Both the position numbers and the translations under genes were made by a program. Below are positions 1 through 6,501 of a stretch of DNA of 15,214 nucleotides, piece by piece. Numbering within the stretch: position 1 is the stretch's first letter; each line of letters starts with the position of its first letter. Under the pieces are notes generated by a model, which saw nothing but the letters and a program-made list of their open reading frames with translations, ran no database searches and was not told where the DNA came from. The DNA lies in contig PWGH01000008.1 of NCBI GenBank assembly GCA_003555285.1, positions 1-15,214 of the forward strand, given 5' to 3'. Origin of the DNA: Thioalkalivibrio sp. (GTDB lineage: Bacteria > Pseudomonadota > Gammaproteobacteria > Ectothiorhodospirales > Ectothiorhodospiraceae).

Positions 1-73
1 CCCGGAGGTTCGCGCCCGCGTGGATCGCTTGCTGACCCACCACCCCACCCTGCGCCAGAGCCGCAAGCCGTGA
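1..73 (+). CDS. C-terminal tail of an unidentified gene (truncated by window edge)
   Basis: An open frame runs from base 2 to a TGA at 71-73 and encodes 23 residues ending LRQSRKP. It is rich in Arg, Leu and His and uses GC-rich codons like the rest of the window, which fits the end of a real gene entering from the left. It would converge on the YbaK-family gene with only 15 bp between the two stop codons. The fragment is too short to assign a family, and chance openness over 23 codons in GC-rich DNA cannot be excluded. Confidence 0.4.
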   Translation, partial: PEVRARVDRLLTHHPTLRQSRKP

Positions 74-88
74 CCGCCGGCACGCGGA

Positions 89-559
89 TCAAATGGGGTT
101 GCTGAGATCGCCGTGGCGCGGAGCGCCGAGCAGCGCCTGGAAGGTTTCGCCGCGCAGGTGGACCAGGGATTCATGGTCTCCGGCCTCGAAATAGATGTCT
201 TCCTGCCAGGCCAGGCTGTCATCCAGCACGGTATCCAAGCCATAGGCCGGACCGATGGCCGGCACTGCCCCGCGCGCGCAATCGGTGAAGACCTCGGCGA
301 CTTCGTCCTCGGTGGCCAGGCTGACGAAGTCACCCTCCAGGTGGTGCAGACGGCCCAGGTGGAGGCGCCGTGTGGCGGGCAGTACCGCGAGCAGGTAGTG
401 CCCTGAATCCTCCAGCAGCACCGCCTTCGCCAGGCGGTCGCCGGGAATGTGCGCCGCCTCGGCGGTGCGGTTGGCCGAAGGGCTGGGGCGGTGGCTGATC
501 AGTTCGTAATCGACCCCGCGGTTGTCGAGAAATTGTTTCAGGGTGTTGGCGATACCCAT
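89..559 (-). CDS. YbaK/ProX-type aminoacyl-tRNA deacylase domain protein
   Basis: This 156-residue protein matches the single-domain YbaK/EbsC/ProXp group, which hydrolyses mischarged aminoacyl-tRNAs in trans in the cytoplasm. It begins MGIANTLKQFLDNRGVDYEL, the usual N-terminal helix and strand. A conserved Lys follows in the RLAKAVLL segment (about residue 45), and a GAVPAIGPAYG loop near residues 97-107 corresponds to the family's glycine-rich substrate pocket. Length is typical of stand-alone members. The ATG at 559 is preferred over the one at 565 because a GGAG lies 7 nt upstream of the former and only 1 nt before the latter. The exact substrate (Cys-, Ala- or other tRNA) cannot be read from sequence. 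It converges on the gene fragment at 1-73, and no partner gene is adjacent. Confidence 0.85.
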   Translation of the reverse strand: MGIANTLKQFLDNRGVDYELISHRPSPSANRTAEAAHIPGDRLAKAVLLEDSGHYLLAVLPATRRLHLGRLHHLEGDFVSLATEDEVAEVFTDCARGAVPAIGPAYGLDTVLDDSLAWQEDIYFEAGDHESLVHLRGETFQALLGAPRHGDLSNPI

Positions 560-566
560 GAGCATG

Positions 567-570
567 CTCC
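567..570 (-). promoter_or_regulatory. Ribosome binding site of the YbaK-family gene
   Basis: GGAG on the minus strand lies 7 nt before the ATG at 559 and overlaps the alternative upstream ATG at 565. This spacing decides the start in favour of MGIAN. Confidence 0.6.
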
Positions 571-706
571 ACGCTGCGCAGTGATTTCGGGGGATCGGCC
601 GGTTCGCGATTCGAGATCGGCGATCCCGGGTTCGAAACGATTCTTATCGAGAGACCTTATCGATATGGACCTCGGTTTCGAGGATCCGATCCCTGCGCCG
701 GGCGTC

Positions 707-1309
707 TCAGTCGTCGCCGGGGGGCTCCGGCGGGTGGGCGGGACCGTTGTAGATCATGCCGCCGCGTTCTACATAGAGGCGCAGGATGGCCTGGCCCTCC
801 CGACGCAGCAGCGGCCCCCGGACCGCGATGCCGCGTCGGGACAATTCGTGCTGCCAGCGCGGGGTGGCCGGACCCTCGTCGAAACCGATGGCCTCCACAT
901 CCTGGCGGCTGGTGGAAAACAGCAGCGCGCGCACGCCGCTCCAGGCTGTGGCGCCCAGGCACATGGTGCACGGGGCACTGGAACTGACCAGGATGCACGG
1001 CGTCTCGAGGATATGGCTGCCGCCGCGTTGTTGGGCGAGCGAGAGGGCCTGCAATTCCGCATGCGCGGCGGAGCAGTGGCTGTCGATGGTGGTGTTGACC
1101 GCCGCGCTCAGGCGCTCGTCGCCCTCCAGGGCGTAAACCGCCGCCGCGAAGGGACCGCCGACGTCACGCTCCACGTTTTCGCGTGCCAGAGCCAGCACCT
1201 CGGTCAGGCGGGCGTGATCATCGGCGGCGGGCGGCGGTCGTCGGAGCCAGGCAGCGACCCATTCCGGTTGGGCCAGATGAAGCGTGCTGCAGGGGGGGCT
1301 GTCGGGCAT
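707..1309 (-). CDS. Nucleoside/nucleobase deaminase (cytidine/guanine deaminase superfamily)
   Basis: A 200-residue zinc-dependent deaminase of the CDA superfamily. Two metal-binding signatures are visible: HAE at about residues 83-85 (His zinc ligand and Glu proton shuttle) and PCTMC at about 113-117 (two Cys ligands). The GGPFAAAVY segment near 51-59 resembles the N-terminal part of guanine deaminases and related nucleoside deaminases rather than the shorter TadA. The likely reaction is hydrolytic deamination of a purine or pyrimidine base or nucleoside in the cytoplasm. The protein is longer than a typical guanine deaminase of about 155 residues, having some 30 extra N-terminal residues and a longer C-terminus ending in a Pro/Asp tail. 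No strong Shine-Dalgarno sequence precedes the ATG. The substrate is uncertain, and no purine-salvage gene lies nearby to help. Confidence 0.82.
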   Translation of the reverse strand: MPDSPPCSTLHLAQPEWVAAWLRRPPPAADDHARLTEVLALARENVERDVGGPFAAAVYALEGDERLSAAVNTTIDSHCSAAHAELQALSLAQQRGGSHILETPCILVSSSAPCTMCLGATAWSGVRALLFSTSRQDVEAIGFDEGPATPRWQHELSRRGIAVRGPLLRREGQAILRLYVERGGMIYNGPAHPPEPPGDD

Positions 1310-1339
1310 CCCGTGGATCCTGTCGATTCGGGATCTCCA

Positions 1340-1417
1340 GCCTACCCGGGATTGCGGTCGGGGGCACCCCGGGCCTACGAAGACTCGGGCCTATGGGGAT
1401 TCGGGGCTACGGAATTC
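1340..1417. repeat. Degenerate 16-bp tandem repeats between the deaminase gene and sufE
   Basis: Three consecutive 16-bp units start at 1370, 1386 and 1402 (CGGGCCTACGAAGACT, CGGGCCTATGGGGATT, CGGGGCTACGGAATTC). Units 1 and 2 share 12 of 16 positions, and units 2 and 3 share 10 of 16. A more diverged related stretch, GCCTACCCGGGATTGCGG, begins at 1340. The array sits in the 113-bp gap upstream of the deaminase gene and downstream of sufE, so it could affect either the deaminase leader or the sufE 3' end. No function is apparent. Confidence 0.45.
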
Positions 1418-1422
1418 TCCGG

Positions 1423-1839
1423 TCAGGACGCGGCGATCTCCCGGGCCTGCTTCTTCATCAGGTCGACGATCGCGTAGACGCCGACGTGCCGATTCGGCGA
1501 CAGGTGTTCATCGAGCTGCAGGCGTTCGAAGAACTCGTCCACGTCCAGCTGCTCGATCTCCTGCACGCTGCGCGCATCCACCAGTTGGATTAGCAGTGTT
1601 AGTACGCCCTTGATGATCGTGGTGTCGCAATCGCCGTGATAGCGGATGCGCTGCACGGCCTGTGGATCCCGATAGGCGCTGACCCACACCTGGCTCATGC
1701 AGCCCTTCACCCGATTGTCCTCCAGACGCGTCTCTTCCGGCAGGGGAGGCAGCTTCTCGCCCAATTCAACCAGGTATTGATAGCGCTGGTCCCAGTCACC
1801 CAGCAGTTCGAAGGTGTCGACGATTTCGTCCAGGGTCAT
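1423..1839 (-). CDS. sufE: SufE-family sulfur acceptor/activator of cysteine desulfurase
   Basis: A 138-residue protein of the SufE/CsdE family, which takes persulfide sulfur from a cysteine desulfurase and passes it to the Fe-S scaffold in the cytoplasm. The active-site loop NRVKGCMSQVW puts the acceptor Cys at residue 47. Other family marks are the N-terminal LGDWDQRYQYLVELGEKLPPL and the C-terminal region around HLSPNRHVG. Length is the family norm. The ATG at 1839 has GGAAG 8 nt upstream, and the reading frame's further N-terminal extension (to 1911) matches nothing in the family. No sufS, sufBCD or csdA is in the window, so the partner desulfurase must lie elsewhere. SufE and CsdE cannot be told apart confidently here. 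Confidence 0.93.
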   Translation of the reverse strand: MTLDEIVDTFELLGDWDQRYQYLVELGEKLPPLPEETRLEDNRVKGCMSQVWVSAYRDPQAVQRIRYHGDCDTTIIKGVLTLLIQLVDARSVQEIEQLDVDEFFERLQLDEHLSPNRHVGVYAIVDLMKKQAREIAAS

Positions 1840-2006
1840 CAGGGGTCTTCCGTTGCAAAAGGGGCAAAGCGAAGCATGGTAGCAACCGCACCAACGGGGT
1901 GTCGCATCCACGGCCGGGGTGTAATGAATTGCCCATGGGCTGAGACCTTTGTGCTCAGGCTCATGTGCTGCTGAGGCCCGTGGGTCTGGGCCGGTGGGTT
2001 CAGCTC

Positions 2007-2080
2007 TGTGCGCCCAGGCCTGTGCGCTGAGCCCCCGTGTTGTGAGCCCCGTGTTTCTGAGATCCGGGTGCTCAGAGCAG
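2007..2080. repeat. Degenerate 14-17 bp tandem repeats between sufE and the cupin gene
   Basis: Loosely repeated units begin at about 2007, 2021, 2037, 2051 and 2068, each following a TGTG/GTGT start and a GAGCCCC or CAGGCC end (for example TGTGCGCCCAGGCC and GTGTTGTGAGCCCC). Related pieces (TGTGCTCAGGC, TGTGCTGCTGAGGCCC) extend back to about 1950. The array runs into the last codons and stop of the cupin gene. It fills much of the 232-bp gap that should also carry the sufE promoter. No clear terminator stem with a T-run was seen here. Confidence 0.35.
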
Positions 2081-2428
2081 CTCGGTATCGTCGTGGCTGT
2101 AGGCGGGGGTGCAGACGCATAGCAAATACAGCGGCTGATCCCCGGTGTTGCGCACCTTGTGGGCGGTTCCCGGCGGGATGTGTACGGTATCGCCGGGACC
2201 GATCACCAGACTCTCGGCGCCGAGTTGCATGCGTCCGTGGCCGGTGCTGACATGATAGATCTCTTCGCTGCAGGCATGCCGGTGCAAGCGGGTCTCCTGC
2301 TGCGGCGCGATCACCGCCTCGGCCAGGCTCTGCCCCCGATTGCCGTGCACCGCCGGGTGCATCAGTTCACGGATCGACGAGCCATCCAGGGTTTCGTAGG
2401 GGGTGATGTCGGTATAGCGCGTGTGCAT
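2072..2428 (-). CDS. Small single-domain cupin protein
   Basis: A 118-residue protein made of one cupin beta-barrel. Cupin motif 1 is seen as HRHACSE (His49, His51, Glu55) followed by GHGRMQLG. Motif 2 is canonical: G79, P85, G87, H90 and N94 in GDTVHIPPGTAHKVRN. These residues form a complete mononuclear metal site, so it is probably a metal-binding cupin. The reaction or ligand cannot be deduced, since such proteins include isomerases, dioxygenases and sensor-like folds. It has no signal peptide and is probably cytoplasmic. The ATG at 2428 has AGGA about 9 nt upstream. A much longer in-frame extension exists but overlaps the GAF gene antisense to its frame logic and shows no domain. It lies 98 bp downstream of the GAF gene and may be co-transcribed with it. 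Confidence 0.85.
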   Translation of the reverse strand: MHTRYTDITPYETLDGSSIRELMHPAVHGNRGQSLAEAVIAPQQETRLHRHACSEEIYHVSTGHGRMQLGAESLVIGPGDTVHIPPGTAHKVRNTGDQPLYLLCVCTPAYSHDDTELL

Positions 2429-2526
2429 AGGGGGTTCCTGGAGCAAAAGGGCTGGGGACCAAGGGGCTGGTGCGGATCTCTGCGCCGTGTAGGGGCGACC
2501 CCAAGAACAACCGGTCGGCGCGGCGT

Positions 2527-3396
2527 TCAGGCGGAGCGGGTCTTCGCGTGCGGGTGGCCCGTTGCTGGAGGCTCGGGTTTTGATGGGCCTTCTGGCTGGC
2601 TTGCCTTTCGATGATTTCGAGTCATTTCGTCGCTGACCCGGGCGACCAGTTCGCTGGCCAGGCCGAGAACATGATCGCGGGCGAACCCGACCTGCTTCAT
2701 TTCCCGATACAAGGTATGCGCGATCAAGCGGACCAGGCGATCGGGATCTCCGCCGATGGCCGCGGGTTGCGGCCCCGTCGGGTCTGGCGCCGCATCTGGA
2801 TTCCGGCCAGCATGCGTATCGGGCATCGTGCGCGCGAGAATCGATTGCAGGAAGCAGGTCTTCAGCAGGCCCTGTAGCCGGTGGATTCGCATGGCCTGCC
2901 CGACCGTCAATGCGAGTGCGGTGGCGGCATTCAGGTCTCCCGTCGTCAGGTGCTCCCGTCCCTGGGGTGAGTCCAGGTTGATCACCCCGACCACCGCGCC
3001 ATCCAGTTGAATCGGCACCGAAATCAGGTCGTCGGCGCATTCGGTTTCCCGCCGCGCCAGGTGCACGAAGCCGGATTGGTGCAGGTCGTTGATCAGCAAG
3101 GGGATCCCGGTGGCCGCAACGTGGCCGGAGATTCCCGCGTCCAGGGAAACCGCTGTGGCATACGCCTCTGGCGGGAGGTGGCCGTGATGGGCCTCCACCC
3201 GCAGCATCGGATGGGGCGCGCCCTCCGGATGCTTGATCAGCATGATCGAGCAGTGCCGACAGCCCAGGATATGGGCGACCCGTTCGGCCAGCATGCCCAA
3301 GCTTGCCTCCATCGACACCGCCTCTTCGACGAACCGGGACAGGTCCGATAGGTGCTCTGCAAAGTCCGGGTCGGTCATGGTGAACGGATCGTTCAT
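2527..3396 (-). CDS. GAF-domain sensor protein with uncharacterised helical C-terminus
   Basis: A 289-residue soluble protein. Residues about 18-172 form a GAF domain, a small-molecule or redox sensing fold: helix RFVEEAVSMEASLGMLAERV, strand SIMLIKH, the motif GISGHVAATGIPLLINDL (88-105), and the strand pair SVPIQLDGAVVGVINLDSP. After a low-complexity Pro/Asp linker (about 195-218), a helical stretch at 219-260 (LVRLIAHTLYREMKQVGFAR onward) looks conserved-like but carries no output domain I recognise. The tail from 262 is Pro/Lys/Arg-rich and likely disordered. I chose the ATG at 3396 (MNDPF, with AGG 10 nt upstream). A TTG at 3426 and an ATG at 3378 (MTDPD) are alternatives. The gene is divergent from the ParA gene and upstream of the cupin. 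Its ligand is unknown. Confidence 0.8.
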   Translation of the reverse strand: MNDPFTMTDPDFAEHLSDLSRFVEEAVSMEASLGMLAERVAHILGCRHCSIMLIKHPEGAPHPMLRVEAHHGHLPPEAYATAVSLDAGISGHVAATGIPLLINDLHQSGFVHLARRETECADDLISVPIQLDGAVVGVINLDSPQGREHLTTGDLNAATALALTVGQAMRIHRLQGLLKTCFLQSILARTMPDTHAGRNPDAAPDPTGPQPAAIGGDPDRLVRLIAHTLYREMKQVGFARDHVLGLASELVARVSDEMTRNHRKASQPEGPSKPEPPATGHPHAKTRSA

Positions 3397-3665
3397 GGTG
3401 AAGAAGCCTGCATCGATGAGAGCCAAGCGGTGAGACGGCAGGGGCGGTGCGCGATCGCCGGGGCCGCCGGTCAGGGTGGCGCTGATCCGCTATTCCTACC
3501 GTATTTGGGCAGAGAGCACCAGAGGGGCGACGGCCGGCCGTGGGCGGGGATCGGTGGCGGGGCGCGTCGGGGGGCCGCTGGCGTGTTCGCGATCCGATGC
3601 GGGAGCGGGCCTACATGGTTCCCGGATTTTTGGCACAATCGGGACACAAAGTTGCGGGGTCCGGT
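3397..3665. promoter_or_regulatory. Divergent intergenic region between the GAF gene and the ParA gene
   Basis: This 269-bp region must hold the promoters of both divergent genes. An AT-richer patch at 3626-3650 contains CACAAT (3634-3639), which matches the sigma70 -10 consensus at 4 of 6 positions, but its -35 partner is poor. A second AT-rich patch at 3492-3512 could serve the minus strand. I found no strong palindrome or parS-like site. The stretch between the two patches is very GC-rich. Confidence 0.35.
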
Positions 3666-4433
3666 ATGCGCAGGGTGGTGTTCAACCAGAAGGGTGGGGT
3701 CGGTAAATCGACGATCACCTGCAATCTCGCCGCGATCAGTGCCCATCGTGGCCTTCGAACCCTGGTCGTGGATCTGGATCCACAGGGCAACTCGACCCGC
3801 TACCTGCTCGGGGCGGCCCCTCCAGCCACGGCGCTGACCCTGGTCGATTTCTTTGATCAGGTGCTCAATTTCAAGCTGCATGCCCGAGAGGGCGTCGATT
3901 TTGTGACCGAGAGTCCGTTTCCTGGGCTCGATGTGATGCCCTCGCATCCCGGTCTCGACGACCTGCAGGGGAAGCTCGAGTCCCGGTACAAGATCTTCAA
4001 GCTGCGCGAGACCCTCGAACGCCTGAGCGGGCACTATGATCGGATCTGGATCGACACTGCGCCGGCGCTGAATTTCTACACACGATCGGCGCTGATTGCC
4101 GCCAACAGCTGCCTGATCCCGTTCGATTGTGATGATTTTTCGCGTCGTGCGCTGTACACCCTGCTCGAGAACGTGCAGGAGATCCGGATGGATCACCACC
4201 GGAGCCTGGCGGTGGAGGGGATTATCGTCAATCAGTTTCAGGCGCGCGCATCGCTGCCGCGGCGGATCGTCGACGAACTTACGGCGGAAGGCCTGCCCGT
4301 GCTCACGCCCTATTTATCGGCCTCGGTGAAGATTCGGGAGTCGCACGAGCAATCGCGTCCGATGATCCATCTGGATCCGCGCCACAAGGTCACCGGCGAA
4401 TACGTCGCGTTGCACGATGCGCTGCAGGGCTAA
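3666..4433 (+). CDS. Orphan ParA/MinD-type P-loop ATPase
   Basis: A 255-residue ParA-family ATPase. The deviant Walker A motif KGGVGKST is at residues 9-16 (signature Lys9, catalytic Lys14), Walker A' is DLDPQGNST at 37-45, and Walker B is IWIDTAP at 127-133. Further family-like segments are NQFQARASLPRRIVDEL and SASVKIRESHE. Such proteins dimerise on ATP, bind the nucleoid or a partner, and position cargo. There is no parB, no parS-like repeat and no replication gene here, and the next gene is mog, so this is probably a chromosomal orphan of the kind common in Pseudomonas and relatives rather than a partition system. The ATG at 3666 puts the P-loop at the usual distance from the N-terminus. 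Upstream in-frame starts would add an unlike extension. The Shine-Dalgarno is only a weak GGGG. Confidence 0.9.
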   Translation: MRRVVFNQKGGVGKSTITCNLAAISAHRGLRTLVVDLDPQGNSTRYLLGAAPPATALTLVDFFDQVLNFKLHAREGVDFVTESPFPGLDVMPSHPGLDDLQGKLESRYKIFKLRETLERLSGHYDRIWIDTAPALNFYTRSALIAANSCLIPFDCDDFSRRALYTLLENVQEIRMDHHRSLAVEGIIVNQFQARASLPRRIVDELTAEGLPVLTPYLSASVKIRESHEQSRPMIHLDPRHKVTGEYVALHDALQG

Positions 4434-4462
4434 GCGGATGTGGCCGGCGACGTCCCGGCATC

Positions 4463-4470
4463 AGGAGGTG
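4463..4470 (+). promoter_or_regulatory. Strong ribosome binding site of mog
   Basis: AGGAGGTG lies 5 nt before the ATG at 4476. It is the most complete Shine-Dalgarno sequence in the window and fixes the mog start against the in-frame upstream start at 4440. Confidence 0.8.
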
Positions 4471-4475
4471 GCATC

Positions 4476-5054
4476 ATGACGAGCGCAGCGGACAGCACGA
4501 CGGACGCACCAGGCGTCGCCCGTATCGGCATCGTGACGGTCTCCGACCGGGCCAGTCGCGGCGACTACGAGGACCTAGGCGGACCGGCGATCCGGGCCTG
4601 GCTCGAGGCGGCGCTGACCTGCGACTGGATCGCCGAGGCGCGCGTGATTCCGGACGAGCGTGGGGAGGTGGAGGCCGCCTTGCGATCCCTCAGCGATGAG
4701 GCGGGCTGTTGCCTGATCGTGACCACCGGCGGCACGGGGCCGGCGCCGCGGGACGTGACCCCGGAGGCCACCGAGGCGGTCTGCGAGAAGCTCCTGCCCG
4801 GCTTCGGGGAGCAGATGCGGGCGGTGTCGCTGCGCCATGTGCCGACCGCGATCTTGTCCCGTCAGACCGCAGGCATTCGCGGCGCGACGCTGATCGTGAA
4901 CCTGCCCGGCAAGCCGTCCGCCATTGCCGAGTGTCTGGATGCGGTGTTCCCGGCGATCCCCTATGGGGTCGATCTGATCGGCGGCGCCTACCTGGAGACG
5001 GATCCGGCGCGGGTGCAGGCCTTCCGCCCCGCCCACGCCCGGCGCCCGGGCTGA
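4476..5054 (+). CDS. mog: Molybdopterin adenylyltransferase
   Basis: A 192-residue protein of the MoaB/Mog family. It adenylates molybdopterin ahead of molybdate insertion by MoeA, a late cytoplasmic step of molybdenum cofactor synthesis. Clear Mog features are RIGIVTVSDRASRGDYEDLG near the N-terminus, the substrate loop TTGGTGPAPRDVTPEAT (about 88-104), the PGFGEQMRAVSLRHVPTAIL segment, and NLPGKPSAIAECLDAVFPAI. The resemblance is to E. coli Mog (195 residues) rather than to the non-catalytic MoaB form. A short insert present near the C-terminus of E. coli Mog is missing. The gene lies 42 bp after the ParA gene and may share its transcript, but no functional link is known. Other moa or moe genes are absent from the window. 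Confidence 0.93.
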   Translation: MTSAADSTTDAPGVARIGIVTVSDRASRGDYEDLGGPAIRAWLEAALTCDWIAEARVIPDERGEVEAALRSLSDEAGCCLIVTTGGTGPAPRDVTPEATEAVCEKLLPGFGEQMRAVSLRHVPTAILSRQTAGIRGATLIVNLPGKPSAIAECLDAVFPAIPYGVDLIGGAYLETDPARVQAFRPAHARRPG

Positions 5055-5138
5055 AGCGCCGGTGCGTCATCCGCCGGTGGGATGAGTCCGATCCCTCAAC
5101 CGGATCCTGGTGCTGAGACCCGAATTCTCTGCGGCCGC
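5055..5138. other. Convergent gap with overlapping small inverted repeats
   Basis: This is the 84-bp gap between the convergent mog and DUF302 genes. It holds three overlapping short inverted repeats: TCATCC/GGATGA (5067-5072 with 5080-5085), GGGAT/ATCCC (from about 5079 to 5095), and GATCC/GGATC (about 5090-5106). They could form alternative weak hairpins and act as a poor bidirectional terminator, but no T-run follows on either strand. Confidence 0.25.
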
Positions 5139-5630
5139 TCAGAAGGCCATGGCGTTGTCGATGATGCGCTCGATCAGGTCCTCGACGTCCTGCAAGGCCT
5201 GTTGCGACGCCGCATCGCCGATGATCGGAACGCGTTGATAGCCGATGTGGATCGTGCCCGGTTCGGCCGTGAGTTCATAAACGGCGATCACATAGGGGCA
5301 GAACACGATGCTGTGGGGGTCGGCCTCCATCATGCGGCGTGAATAGGTCGCGCTGCAGAATTCCAGGGACTCGCCGTTGCGATACAGGCCCGCACCGGGC
5401 TCGACGCCCCCGGTCCGGTCGAGCATGGTCGCGATGTGACCGACATAGTTGACGACCAGCCCCTGGTCGGTAATGGCCGACTCGACCATCTCCCGGTAAA
5501 AACCGAACTCGCCGTCGATGGCGTAGATGCGCCGCTCGTCGGTGTCGATCACCGGATCCTGCGCCTGGGCCGACGGGATGCCCAGCAACAGGGCAGCAAG
5601 GAACAGCAGGACGACACGGAACAGGGGCAT
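5139..5630 (-). CDS. Exported DUF302-family protein
   Basis: A 163-residue protein with a classical signal peptide: MPLFRVVLLFLAALLLGIPS, followed by an AQA cleavage site near residue 23. The mature part carries the DUF302 signature. This includes the EFCSATYSRRMMEADPHSIV segment (about 93-112), then FCPYVIAVYEL and IHIGYQRV, with two Cys residues that could form a disulfide or bind a ligand in the periplasm. DUF302 proteins have no established reaction. The ATG at 5630 is chosen because GAGGA lies about 8 nt upstream and the signal peptide begins there, seven codons inside the longest frame. The gene is 46 bp downstream of another exported protein on the same strand, so the two are probably co-transcribed. 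Confidence 0.85.
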   Translation of the reverse strand: MPLFRVVLLFLAALLLGIPSAQAQDPVIDTDERRIYAIDGEFGFYREMVESAITDQGLVVNYVGHIATMLDRTGGVEPGAGLYRNGESLEFCSATYSRRMMEADPHSIVFCPYVIAVYELTAEPGTIHIGYQRVPIIGDAASQQALQDVEDLIERIIDNAMAF

Positions 5631-5676
5631 GGTGGATTCCTCGTGTGACAATGAACGTTTTCAGGGGTGTGCGGGG

Positions 5677-6501
5677 TTATGGGGAGGGCTGCTCGCGATA
5701 ACTACCCGGGATACGGAAGAGCTCCGGGCTGACGGGGTCGGTGGATACCCCCACCAGCCGGGTGGTGACGCCGTCCTGATGGTCGCGCACCTCCAGCGGG
5801 ATGCCGTCCAGCGGCGGCATGACCTGAGGGCCCATGGCCTGCGCCATCGGCCCACCGGTGTCGAGTGCCTGGCGCGACAACGCGAACAGGCGTTCGGTCA
5901 GGGCGTTCAAGGTGTCGAATTCGGCCGGGGACAGCCCGACGTCCTGCGCGCGGGCCACGCAGACGCGGCTCTGGACGTGTCCGTTCACCACGATCTCCGC
6001 CTCCACGCACCGCAACCCGCCGATGTCCTGTTGGCCTGCGCTGCGGCGGACTTCCACCGTCATCGGGACCTGGCGCAGTCCCAGGCCCATTTGAGCCTCC
6101 ATTTCGCTACGGAGCTCGGGGGGTAGGAACTGCAACTCGGCACGCATCTCGTCGATGATCTGGCCCATCGCCTGCATCTGGGCGTCGATCATCGCCTCGT
6201 TGAAGGTGGCGTAGGTGCCCGTGGTGTCGTCGACGAGGTACAGCGATTGATTGTCGGCATGGAATAGCAGGTAGCCGGCACGGCCCGCACCGGGATGGAC
6301 GATGTCCATGCGGGCGTACGCGCCCTTGATCAGGATCTGCGAGGATTCGCCGTCGCTATCCACGAACTGCAGGAGCGCATCTGCCTGTACGTTACCGAAC
6401 AAGCAGATCCACAGCATCAGGCCGATCGCCAGCCACCCATGGCGCGAGACGCCAAGGCGGGGCTCGAGTTGCCGGTCGGCGACGCAGTACAAACGAATCA
6501 T
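5677..6501 (-). CDS. Predicted secreted protein of unknown function (DUF4412-like)
   Basis: A 274-residue protein whose N-terminus has a charged stretch and then a hydrophobic segment (about 23-37, WLAIGLMLWICLFG), ending in a VQA/DA signal-peptidase-like site near residue 40. The mature part starts with beta-strand-like repeats (LLQFVDSDGESSQILIKGAY, GYLLFHADNQSLYLVDD, TYATFNEA), reminiscent of DUF4412-type proteins that resemble lipoprotein-carrier folds. The following region holds Met/Gln-rich helices (IDAQMQAMGQIIDEM) and two Cys residues in LRCVEAEIVVNGHVQSRVCV. The family assignment is tentative. The ATG at 6501 gives a long n-region and has no good Shine-Dalgarno, so the start is uncertain. 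It precedes the DUF302 gene on the same strand, and both products should be periplasmic. Confidence 0.65.
   Translation of the reverse strand: MIRLYCVADRQLEPRLGVSRHGWLAIGLMLWICLFGNVQADALLQFVDSDGESSQILIKGAYARMDIVHPGAGRAGYLLFHADNQSLYLVDDTTGTYATFNEAMIDAQMQAMGQIIDEMRAELQFLPPELRSEMEAQMGLGLRQVPMTVEVRRSAGQQDIGGLRCVEAEIVVNGHVQSRVCVARAQDVGLSPAEFDTLNALTERLFALSRQALDTGGPMAQAMGPQVMPPLDGIPLEVRDHQDGVTTRLVGVSTDPVSPELFRIPGSYREQPSP

Noticed and set aside
628..645. GGGTTCGAAACG resembling a tRNA T-loop
   Set aside because: The flanking bases do not form a T-stem, and no anticodon arm or acceptor stem is present upstream.
449..1477. A 342-codon plus-strand open frame across the YbaK and deaminase genes
   Set aside because: It crosses two recognisable minus-strand genes and an intergenic gap, and has no conserved motif.
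2072..3396. Cupin plus GAF genes as a toxin-antitoxin or signalling cassette
   Set aside because: The gap between the genes is 98 bp, neither protein resembles a toxin or antitoxin, and there is no sign of mobility.
3630..3655. TGGCAC ... TTGC resembling a sigma54 promoter before the ParA gene
   Set aside because: The GG and GC elements are about 22 bp apart, far from the required spacing of about 10 nt between them.
3666..5054. ParA plus neighbour as a plasmid-type partition module
   Set aside because: No ParB, no parS-like repeats and no replication gene. The surrounding genes are chromosomal housekeeping genes.
5102..5138. Clustered BamHI, EcoRI and NotI sites suggesting vector polylinker
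   Set aside because: Such sites are expected by chance in GC-rich DNA. The sequence continues directly into the stop codon of an intact DUF302 gene with no vector sequence.
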